Shown here: piece by piece, positions 1 to 5,672 of the stretch
How the letters are laid out: each line of letters opens with the position of its first letter
Position numbering within the stretch: the stretch's first letter is position 1
NCBI GenBank assembly: GCA_013002105.1
Contig: JABDKS010000495.1
Coordinates: 1 to 8,804 of the forward strand
Length of the DNA stretch: 8,804 bases
Direction of reading: 5' to 3'
Source: Pirellulaceae bacterium
GTDB taxonomy: Bacteria; Planctomycetota; Planctomycetia; Pirellulales; Pirellulaceae
Position numbers and translations under genes: made by a program
The notes under the pieces: generated by a model
Database searches by the model: none
The model's input: only the letters and a program-made list of their open reading frames with translations
Told to the model about the DNA's origin: nothing

Positions 1-421
1 GTTCGGGATGGTACTGATGGTTCAGCGCGGCTTGTCCACGCGCGCAAAGGTATCCACGACTGTTGGGGTCCTTTGGGTTGCCTTCGACTTTGATCAAACG
101 GCCTTCCTTGACGTAGCCGACGATGCCGCAAACGGTGCTGCAAAGCTGGCACATGCCGGGTACTTTTTCAACGTTTTTGTACTTGTCGCGATCAGGCCAG
201 TTACGACCGGCATCAGGTCCAGGCAGATTACTGACGCCGGGCATGTTGCCGAGATACGGTTTGCCCCTGATGCGATGCCACTTTTCGAGGTCGAGTTTTG
301 GGGCCGATTGCTGTGATCGCTCTGGAGTCGGTTCCTGGCAGCCAAGGATCGCGCTGGCGCCGATCAGTGACCCCAGTTGGATGAACTTTCGTCGCGAGTA
401 GACAGATGCACGATTTGTCAC
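1..421 (-). CDS. Molybdopterin oxidoreductase catalytic subunit, Tat-exported (N-terminal part only)
   Basis: This is the first 140 residues of a molybdopterin (bis-MGD) oxidoreductase of the DMSO-reductase superfamily; the rest lies beyond the left edge. A GTG start at 421 overlaps the upstream stop codon in a GTGA and gives an N-terminus with a clear Tat motif, SRRKFIQLG (residues 9-17), then a short hydrophobic stretch ending AILGC. Cys28 is a plausible lipobox cysteine, so the enzyme may be a lipid-anchored protein outside the cytoplasmic membrane. The [4Fe-4S] motif near the N-terminus is complete: Cys91, Cys94, Cys98 and Cys126 (Cx2Cx3Cx27C), followed by ARGQA. Such subunits carry electrons between the molybdenum site and an iron-sulfur partner, here encoded immediately upstream. 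Family members include polysulfide, thiosulfate, tetrathionate and nitrate reductases. The active-site region is missing, so I do not assign a substrate. Confidence 0.9.
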   Translation of the reverse strand, partial: MTNRASVYSRRKFIQLGSLIGASAILGCQEPTPERSQQSAPKLDLEKWHRIRGKPYLGNMPGVSNLPGPDAGRNWPDRDKYKNVEKVPGMCQLCSTVCGIVGYVKEGRLIKVEGNPKDPNSRGYLCARGQAALNHQYHPE

Positions 422-1254
422 TTGGAAGCCTCCTTCCAACGATAGATGTCATAGCTTTCGCCAGAGTACGATTCACCTTCGCGGGGAATGACTTTCTCAA
501 TCACGGGCAATGCCTTGCCGATGAACCACATCCTCGGCTTGGTTTCTTTGTCGGCGCGAAGTTGCGAGAGTTCTTCGTCTGCATCTTCGGCGTTTTGCAT
601 CGCTTTGCTGATCTTGGAATCCGGGTCGTTCAAGTCACCAAAATAAAGTGCTTCGGCTGGGCAGGTCGGAACACAGGCTGGCTCCATTCCCGCACCACCT
701 TCGGATTCCGGCTCGGTGCGGTGATAACAATTGTGGCATTTGACCGCTTGCTGGGCGACTGGATCGAGATAGATCGCGCCGTACGGGCAGGCGTCGACGC
801 AGGACCCGTGTCCACAACAGGTTTCGTAATTGACCGCGACTGTTCCGCCGGCTTCTTTGTACAACGCGCCGCTGGGGCACGATTTGATGCAAGGTGCGTC
901 TTCGCAATGTTGGCACGACATAGGCATGAACAGTCGAGCTACTTTGGGGTATCCGCCAACATCTTGATAGAAAGTTTGGCGGATGAAGTTGCCCAGCGGA
1001 ACATCGTTTTCAGATTTGCAACTGACTTCGCAACCGTGACAACCAAAGCAGCGTCGTGTATCGACGAACCACCCCAAACGCTTGCCGTCATCAGGCGCCT
1101 GGATACGATCATGCCAAAATTCTTCCGGTTGAAAGTCGCTATTGTCCGGTTCGCCGTTGACGTCTTGCGCCGCAGCGGTTTGCGTCAGCGAGACAATCGG
1201 AAGGGCACTGGCAGCTTTCTTCAGGAAGTTTCGACGGGAGTTGTCGGGCGGCAT
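418..1254 (-). CDS. Tat-exported four-cluster iron-sulfur subunit (DmsB/PsrB/NrfC-like)
   Basis: A 278-residue ferredoxin-type electron-transfer subunit, the expected partner of the molybdoenzyme that follows with a 4-base overlap. The ATG at 1254 is chosen because it places the Tat signal SRRNFLKKAASALP at residues 6-19; a TTG start at 1344 would add 30 unlikely residues. Four cysteine motifs follow: C69-C72-C75-C79, C114-C117-C122-C126, a third with C146, C152 and C156, and C173-C176-C194-C198. In motif III the position normally held by the second cysteine is His149 (codon at 808-810), and an extra Cys147 sits beside Cys146. Family members bind four [4Fe-4S] clusters. There is no transmembrane segment, so the protein is probably soluble in the periplasm. 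No NrfD/PsrC-type membrane subunit is seen in this window; one could lie beyond the left edge. Confidence 0.93.
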   Translation of the reverse strand: MPPDNSRRNFLKKAASALPIVSLTQTAAAQDVNGEPDNSDFQPEEFWHDRIQAPDDGKRLGWFVDTRRCFGCHGCEVSCKSENDVPLGNFIRQTFYQDVGGYPKVARLFMPMSCQHCEDAPCIKSCPSGALYKEAGGTVAVNYETCCGHGSCVDACPYGAIYLDPVAQQAVKCHNCYHRTEPESEGGAGMEPACVPTCPAEALYFGDLNDPDSKISKAMQNAEDADEELSQLRADKETKPRMWFIGKALPVIEKVIPREGESYSGESYDIYRWKEASK

Positions 1255-1347
1255 GGTTGGTAGTCGGTAGGGAAGGCGGCAACGATTGATGAATGGTTGG
1301 GCACGCGTCGACGGCAGTTTTTGCTTTCGTTCGCGTAACAACAATCA

Positions 1348-2535
1348 CTAGGGCCAAATGTAATAGGGCCAGGGACCCTCGCCCGACTGGCCGGGTGGAA
1401 GTTCGACATAGCCGGTGCTTTGGCCGAGCGAAACCAGATCGCCGGATCCTTGGCTGAGAACGGGCTGGGCGACGCCTTGTCGAATCAACCGGACCAGACG
1501 CATCCAATGTAACGGAATCGTCTTGTCGCCGGGATTATCCAGTCGGACGGTGGGGCAGGGGAGCAGCCAATCGGTTTGGCCACTTTTTTTTGCCAGCAAC
1601 GGCAGGCCAAAACGATGGCAACCGATGGTTGCACTGACCGGATTGCCAGGCAAACCAAGGATCAACTTTCCATCCGCCGTCGCGCCGCCCAAGATTGGTT
1701 TGCCAGGACGTACAGGCAAACCATGGAAAACGATTTCGCCACCGACAGATCGAACGACGTCGGGGACATAGTCATAGTCACCCATCGAAACGCCGCCGGT
1801 GAGAAGGACCGCGTCGGATTTTTCCAGAGCACTTGCGACCGTACTTTGTAGGTCGTCGCGATTGTCGCGCGCATGGAGCGTGTCGACCGACTGGATCCAA
1901 CGCGATCGGCTTAATAGCGCCTTGATCGAGCTCTGATTGCTGTTTCGCAATTCCCAGGGTTGGGGTGATTCGCGATCGAACTGGCCGACTTCGTCCCCGG
2001 TGGTGATCAACGTGATGCGGACCGGTGCGTAGACATCGGCTGCAAAGGCTCCGAAGTTGGCCATCGTGGCACGATGGGCGGCAGTCAATCGCACTCCTGC
2101 TTTTAAAACGGTTGATCCTGCGGCAGCATTTTCGCCAGCGCGACGAATGTTCTCGCCGTTTTGCACCTTACGAGCGACGTCAAGAAATCGAATCGCCTCG
2201 TCGAGTTCCTCGGTTTCCTCACGTTTGACGACCGCGTCGCAATCGGTGGGAACGATCGCACCGGTAAAAATCCTGACCACCGAGTCGACATGTATCTCAG
2301 GTGGCGGCGCGCCGGGAGCGGATTCGCCGCTGACGGCAATCTGTTCGGTTCGCGACAGATCGGCAAGTCGGATCGCGTAGCCATCCATCGCCGAAACATC
2401 CGCAGCAGGACTGTCGCGATCGGCAACAATGTCCGATGCCAACACCCGGTCGGTACAATCGTCGACCATGGATTCGACATCCACCACCGAAAGTCGATTG
2501 GCGAGATCACGAAGTGCGTCAGTGGGGTTTTTCAT
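1348..2535 (-). CDS. moeA: Molybdopterin molybdenumtransferase MoeA
   Basis: MoeA inserts molybdate into adenylylated molybdopterin in the cytoplasm, the step that makes active molybdenum cofactor. The product is about 395 residues, the usual MoeA length. Signatures in order (numbered from the ATG at 2535) are SAMDGYA (48-54) with the conserved Asp51, TTGDEV (179-184) with the conserved Glu182, GGVSMGDYDYV (247-257), PVRPGKP (274-280) and GLPGNPVSA (294-302). The C-terminal MoeA domain is present (LSQGSGDLVSL, then ELPPG). An in-frame ATG at 2559 would add eight residues (MFAKRTTT). Neither start has a clear Shine-Dalgarno sequence, and the inverted repeat at 2543-2557 lies between the two. 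The gene follows mobA and precedes the iron-sulfur subunit by 93 bases, consistent with cofactor supply for the operon's own enzyme. Confidence 0.95.
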   Translation of the reverse strand: MKNPTDALRDLANRLSVVDVESMVDDCTDRVLASDIVADRDSPAADVSAMDGYAIRLADLSRTEQIAVSGESAPGAPPPEIHVDSVVRIFTGAIVPTDCDAVVKREETEELDEAIRFLDVARKVQNGENIRRAGENAAAGSTVLKAGVRLTAAHRATMANFGAFAADVYAPVRITLITTGDEVGQFDRESPQPWELRNSNQSSIKALLSRSRWIQSVDTLHARDNRDDLQSTVASALEKSDAVLLTGGVSMGDYDYVPDVVRSVGGEIVFHGLPVRPGKPILGGATADGKLILGLPGNPVSATIGCHRFGLPLLAKKSGQTDWLLPCPTVRLDNPGDKTIPLHWMRLVRLIRQGVAQPVLSQGSGDLVSLGQSTGYVELPPGQSGEGPWPYYIWP

Positions 2536-2542
2536 AGTCGTT

Positions 2543-2557
2543 GTTCGCTTTGCGAAC
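2543..2557. repeat. Perfect inverted repeat at the moeA start
   Basis: GTTCGCTTTGCGAAC is a perfect 6-bp stem with a 3-base loop. It ends seven bases before the moeA ATG at 2535 and overlaps the alternative ATG at 2559. In the mRNA it could form a small hairpin in the 57-82 base mobA-moeA gap and affect translation. The symmetry is seen; the role is inferred. Confidence 0.5.
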
Positions 2558-2616
2558 ATTACGAGGATCAGGCGGGAGGGAATCCATCAACGTAAAATCG
2601 CACGAGGTTTCTCACG

Positions 2617-3198
2617 TTATTGGAGTGGCAAATCGTCCGGCGAATTCACATTCACGCATGACGTTGCCGACAGTGACACGGTTCGATGCGGTACCGTCTT
2701 GATCCATCGGAACAAACTGCGGTCCGCCGATCCCGCTAATCGTTGCAGGTCTTTCAGAACGCCGACCGGATAAATCGCCAAGAGCGGCTGGATCCGATCG
2801 GTGTCACAAAGCCCGCATATTACTTCGTCGGGACAAGATTGCCGATTGGCCAACCACGCATCCTTCAGATTTCGCAGATCGGCACCGACGACCACCGGCA
2901 TGTCGACCGCCAGGACCAAACAAGCGTCACAAGATTGTTGCTGGGCGAATAGCAATCCGTTGACGATGCCGACAACGGGCCCTTGATATAAAACGGGGTC
3001 GACCAAAAATGGGACGATCGAGCTCTCATTCTGATCTTGGGTGCCCGCTATGCAGACTTCGCCACAGACGTCGGACAACCGTTTGACCGCCTGATCCAGA
3101 TACGTCCCTCCATCGGGATGTCCCAATAGCGATTTGTCCCGTCCCATCCGCGACGACTTGCCACCGCAGAGGACGACACCGAGCAGCTTTTCGCTCAC
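2617..3198 (-). CDS. mobA: Molybdenum cofactor guanylyltransferase MobA
   Basis: MobA joins GMP from GTP to Mo-molybdopterin, making the guanine dinucleotide cofactor that DMSO-reductase-superfamily enzymes require. Starting at the GTG at 3198 gives 193 residues, almost exactly the E. coli MobA length. This GTG overlaps the stop of the upstream gene (GTGA). A longer reading frame back to 3336 would add 46 residues ahead of the signature and is not credible. The nucleotide-binding signature is LCGGKSSRMGRDKS (10-23), with Cys where most relatives have Ala. Other landmarks are YQGPVVGI (71-78), AVDMP (97-101) with the likely metal-binding Asp99, QPLLAIYP (137-144) and the C-terminal VNVNSPDDL (182-190). 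Its place just ahead of moeA and a bis-MGD-type enzyme makes the assignment firm. Confidence 0.95.
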   Translation of the reverse strand: MSEKLLGVVLCGGKSSRMGRDKSLLGHPDGGTYLDQAVKRLSDVCGEVCIAGTQDQNESSIVPFLVDPVLYQGPVVGIVNGLLFAQQQSCDACLVLAVDMPVVVGADLRNLKDAWLANRQSCPDEVICGLCDTDRIQPLLAIYPVGVLKDLQRLAGSADRSLFRWIKTVPHRTVSLSATSCVNVNSPDDLPLQ

Positions 3199-3509
3199 GA
3201 TTCGTGTTTCTCCAAGACGTCTTCGACCCATGATCTGGCTCGCATCATCGTCGGGAAACCGATCGTTGGAGCGGATACTACCGCGACATGACGCAAGTCG
3301 TCGGGCGAACAACCCGCTTCGAGCGCCTTGCGGCAATGCGAATGGGCGGCGCCTTCCAATCCGGATCCAATCGATATCGCCAGTTTCACTAACGCGACTT
3401 CGCGATCCGAAAGCGGTCCTGCCTCGCGAGCTTCCTTGCCAAATGATTCATACGCTTGCATCAGGTTTGGATAGCTCTGATGCATTTGTTTGTAAGGTTT
3501 TGGAATCAT
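3195..3509 (-). CDS. Carboxymuconolactone-decarboxylase-family protein lacking the CxxC pair
   Basis: A small all-helical protein of the CMD/AhpD fold, 104 residues from the ATG at 3509; an ATG at 3551 would add 14 residues (MFQRVTPPIACDKI). I prefer 3509 because MIPKPYKQ resembles the usual beginning of this subfamily. The core reads VALVKLAISIGS (38-49), then EGAAHSHCRKALEAG (52-66), then DLRHVAVVSAPTIGFP (71-86). In AhpD-like peroxidases the segment before the conserved His carries CxxC; here those positions are Leu51 and Ala54, and His58 is kept. Cys59 and Cys67 are not in the redox positions, so alkylhydroperoxidase chemistry is unlikely. True 4-carboxymuconolactone decarboxylase activity is also unsupported, as there are no aromatic-degradation genes nearby. 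The stop overlaps the mobA GTG by four bases, suggesting a role linked to the molybdoenzyme. Function unknown. Confidence 0.85.
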   Translation of the reverse strand: MIPKPYKQMHQSYPNLMQAYESFGKEAREAGPLSDREVALVKLAISIGSGLEGAAHSHCRKALEAGCSPDDLRHVAVVSAPTIGFPTMMRARSWVEDVLEKHES

Positions 3510-3574
3510 GATTTTGTCGCACGCAATAGGAGGAGTGACACGCTGGAACATTCACGCGTGTCGGTCTTTGTACT

Positions 3575-5098
3575 TCAAGCCTGACTTGAACATGAACCGA
3601 GAATCGACTGAATCAATGCATCCATCGTATAGGGGTCGGCTTCGGCTTGAACGTGGTACCCCAGGGAGAGCAGTGTTTTGGTGGTGACAGGACTGAGGCT
3701 AGCGATTTTCATTGTTTTCATCGTGTCGCCAAACAGGTGGTGCAGGCTGACCGCTGTTGCGCTACTGGTGACCGTCACCCAATCGATCGTTCCCGATTGG
3801 GCCGCCGCGATGATTTTTGGATCGACCGTGGTCACGTCGCGGTGATCGTAGGCGACCACTTGCGTGACGTCGGCACCGGCGGCGGTGAGTCGCTCTTGCA
3901 GAACGTCGGCACCGCGACTGGCACGCACGATTGTGATTTGCTTTTCGTGCGCGTCGGTGGCCAGAATGTCGGCGAGCGATTCAGCACGAAAATCCGGTGG
4001 TACCATGTCGGGTCGGAGATGGAATTCGTTTAACGCCATCGCGGTTTGGCTGCCGACGACCGCCAAACGGGTATTGGCGAGTTGGCGGACATCGTGCCGC
4101 TGCATCAGTCGCTGTAAAAAAGAGTCGACACCGTTGCGACTGCAAAACACAAGTGTGTCTGTCGCGTCGAGTCGATCGATTGCCTGATCGATGGGTTGCC
4201 AATCCTCTGGCGGGCCGATCTCGATCGCAGGTTGCAGAAGCACTGCGGCTCCCAGATCACGCAGCGGCGCAGCGAGTGAATCGGCTTGATCGACCGGTCG
4301 CGTGACCAAAACGGTCTGACCAAAAAGTGGTTTGTGTTCGAACCAATTCATCGACTCGGCCAATCGCGTGACTTCGCCCAAGATCACAATCACCGGCGGT
4401 CGGAATTTGCTCGCCGGAGTGAGTCGCTGTGCGACTTCGTCCAATCGGCAGTGGATGACCTGTTGGTCACTGTGGCTGCAGCGGCGGATTAGCGCGGCGG
4501 GCGTGCTGGGTAGTTTACCGGCGTCGATTAGCGAGCGGGTCCAGAGCTCCGCGGTGGTGACGCCCATATAGACGACCAGTGTTCCCGGGAATTTTGCCAA
4601 TGCGTCCCAGTCGAGTGCCGATTCGGGTTTGCCCGGTTCCTCGTGCCCGGTGATCAGTGCGACTGCGGAGGCGAGTTTTCGGTGGGTGATCGGGATTCCG
4701 GCGTAGGAACCGGCGGCGAGTGCGGCGGTGATGCCGGGGACGATTTCGAAGGGGACCTGGGCAGCACGCAGTGCGTCGACTTCTTCGGCGGTGCGGGCAA
4801 AAACAGCCGGATCGCCCCCTTTGAGCCGGGCGACTTTACGGCCTGCACGGGCATGAGTCAGCATCTCTTGGATGATCTCGTCCTGCTGCCAAATCCGCTG
4901 CTGACCGTGTTTGCCCACACAAACCAGTTCAGCGGCGGTTGGTGCGTGCCGGAGCAGTTCGGTGTTGCTCAGGCCGTCGTACAGCACCACATCGCAGCGG
5001 GCGAGCAATTCGGCCCCTCGCAGCGTCAAAAGCCCGGGATCGCCGGGGCCGGCGCCAATCAGATAGACAATCGCAGAGGAGGGGACAGGGTCAGCCAT
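3575..5098 (-). CDS. cobA-hemD: Fused uroporphyrinogen-III C-methyltransferase / uroporphyrinogen-III synthase
   Basis: A 507-residue bifunctional enzyme of the siroheme/cobalamin branch of tetrapyrrole synthesis. Residues ~8-250 are an S-adenosylmethionine-dependent methyltransferase (SUMT) that makes precorrin-2: VYLIGAGPGDPGLLTLRG (11-28), VVLYDGLS (37-44), RLKGGDPAVF (91-100), IVPGITAA (119-126), PITHR (136-140) and VVYMGV (175-180). Residues ~260-500 are HemD, which closes hydroxymethylbilane to uroporphyrinogen III: VLVTRPVDQADSL (263-275), FCSRNGVDSF (318-327) and TSSATAVSL (444-452). There is no CysG-A-type dehydrogenase/ferrochelatase domain, so the oxidation and iron insertion steps must be encoded elsewhere. 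The usual GKR-H-PQ stretch of SUMT appears as GKHGQQRIWQQDEI (62-75). It is the first gene of the minus-strand operon and is divergent from rpsT across 133 bases, where I see no convincing promoter box for it. Confidence 0.95.
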   Translation of the reverse strand: MADPVPSSAIVYLIGAGPGDPGLLTLRGAELLARCDVVLYDGLSNTELLRHAPTAAELVCVGKHGQQRIWQQDEIIQEMLTHARAGRKVARLKGGDPAVFARTAEEVDALRAAQVPFEIVPGITAALAAGSYAGIPITHRKLASAVALITGHEEPGKPESALDWDALAKFPGTLVVYMGVTTAELWTRSLIDAGKLPSTPAALIRRCSHSDQQVIHCRLDEVAQRLTPASKFRPPVIVILGEVTRLAESMNWFEHKPLFGQTVLVTRPVDQADSLAAPLRDLGAAVLLQPAIEIGPPEDWQPIDQAIDRLDATDTLVFCSRNGVDSFLQRLMQRHDVRQLANTRLAVVGSQTAMALNEFHLRPDMVPPDFRAESLADILATDAHEKQITIVRASRGADVLQERLTAAGADVTQVVAYDHRDVTTVDPKIIAAAQSGTIDWVTVTSSATAVSLHHLFGDTMKTMKIASLSPVTTKTLLSLGYHVQAEADPYTMDALIQSILGSCSSQA

Positions 5099-5231
5099 GG
5101 GGGTATTTTCGCCTGAAAAGTTGACTCTGGACAGGCGGCCAGTGGATCGCCATACTGCGTGGCCCTGGAAAACACTTTATTTCCGAATTTGAAGCCCCTT
5201 TTGACGCCGAACACTGCGTCCCCAACCGAAC

Positions 5232-5504
5232 ATGCCAAATACCGCATCTGCAAAAAAACGACTTCGTCAAAACGAAAAGCTACGCGTTCACAATCGTTCG
5301 ATCAAAAGCAACTTGCGATCGACCATCCGAGCGGTCCGCGAAGCGGCCGCCGCGGGCGATGCGGAAAAGGCACAAGCCGAGTTCCGATTGGCATGCAAGA
5401 AGCTTGATCGTGCGGCCAGCAAGAACCTGATTCACGACAACGCCGCTGCTCGCAGCAAGAGCCGTTTGAGCAAGCTGGTCAAAGCCGCCGGCGCCAAAGC
5501 CTAA
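5232..5504 (+). CDS. rpsT: 30S ribosomal protein S20
   Basis: A 90-residue, very basic, alanine-rich protein matching S20 (usual length about 85-90), which binds 16S rRNA early in 30S assembly. The N-terminus [18 protein letters not shown] and the middle segment [13 protein letters not shown] are typical, as is the C-terminal run with [15 protein letters not shown]. The ATG at 5232 is preceded by CCCCAACCGAAC, without a Shine-Dalgarno sequence. The gene stands alone: divergent from cobA-hemD, convergent with dapL, and closed by a strong terminator. Confidence 0.97.
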   Translation: MPNTASAKKRLRQNEKLRVHNRSIKSNLRSTIRAVREAAAAGDAEKAQAEFRLACKKLDRAASKNLIHDNAAARSKSRLSKLVKAAGAKA

Positions 5505-5519
5505 TCGGCCCATCACATC

Positions 5520-5568
5520 GGACACAAACCAAAAAGCCACCGACAAGTTCGGTGGCTTTTTTGTGTCC
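5520..5568 (+). terminator. Bidirectional intrinsic terminator between rpsT and dapL
   Basis: The core stem is AAAAAGCCACCGA (5531-5543) paired with TCGGTGGCTTTTT (5549-5561) around the loop CAAGT. Flanking GGACACA (5520-5526) can pair with TGTGTCC (5562-5568), leaving four bases bulged. The T-run follows the stem on the plus strand, and the A-run gives a T-run on the minus strand. It can therefore stop both rpsT and, further downstream of its repeats, the convergent dapL transcript. Confidence 0.9.
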
Positions 5569-5576
5569 CAACGTAG

Positions 5577-5594
5577 AACGGACTTTAGTCCGTT
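5577..5594. repeat. Perfect palindromic hairpin
   Basis: AACGGAC (5577-5583) and GTCCGTT (5588-5594) form a perfect 7-bp stem around TTTA. It lies between the rpsT terminator and the GATC-hairpin repeats, in the dapL 3' region. It looks like a short dispersed intergenic element, but only one copy is seen in this window. Confidence 0.6.
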
Positions 5595-5610
5595 GCCCTC
5601 AGAAACACGC

Positions 5611-5639
5611 AATGATCGCGGAGCGATCAACGACGATGG
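5611..5639 (-). repeat. GATC-hairpin 3'-end repeat, copy 1
   Basis: A 29-base element centred on TGATCGC-GGA-GCGATCA, a 7-bp hairpin, followed on the plus strand by ACGACGATGG. It is identical over 29 bases to the reverse complement of 8715-8743. It is the gene-distal of two copies behind dapL, 35 bases from copy 2. Strand is given as the orientation read from the adjacent gene. Confidence 0.85.
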
Positions 5640-5645
5640 TTACGC

Positions 5646-5672
5646 AATGATCGCGGAGTGATCAAAGACGAT
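5646..5672 (-). repeat. GATC-hairpin 3'-end repeat, copy 2 (next to the dapL stop)
   Basis: 27 bases matching copy 1 except at two positions. The change inside the stem (GCGATC to GTGATC) replaces a G-C pair with a G-T pair, so the hairpin can still form. The copy ends at 5672, immediately next to the dapL TAA at 5673-5675. With copy 1 it forms a tandem of period 35 (5607-5641 and 5642-5676, the second overlapping the stop codon). Confidence 0.85.

Noticed and set aside
406..1263. 285-residue open frame on the plus strand
   Set aside because: It is antisense to the iron-sulfur gene, whose four cysteine motifs and Tat signal prove the minus-strand frame. The plus-strand product has no recognisable domain.
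1255..1344. TTG-started 30-residue extension of the iron-sulfur subunit
   Set aside because: It would bury the Tat signal inside the protein; the ATG at 1254 puts the signal at the N-terminus.
3199..3336. 46-residue N-terminal extension of MobA
   Set aside because: It overlaps the CMD gene, has no conserved character, and makes MobA longer than the family. The GTG at 3198 gives the normal length.
4643..5116. 157-residue Gly/Asp-rich open frame on the plus strand
   Set aside because: It lies opposite the SUMT domain of cobA-hemD, and its composition is what the reverse of that domain would give.
5121..5156. TTGACT ... CATACT as an rpsT promoter
   Set aside because: The spacing between the boxes is about 24 bases, too long for a standard sigma-70 promoter.
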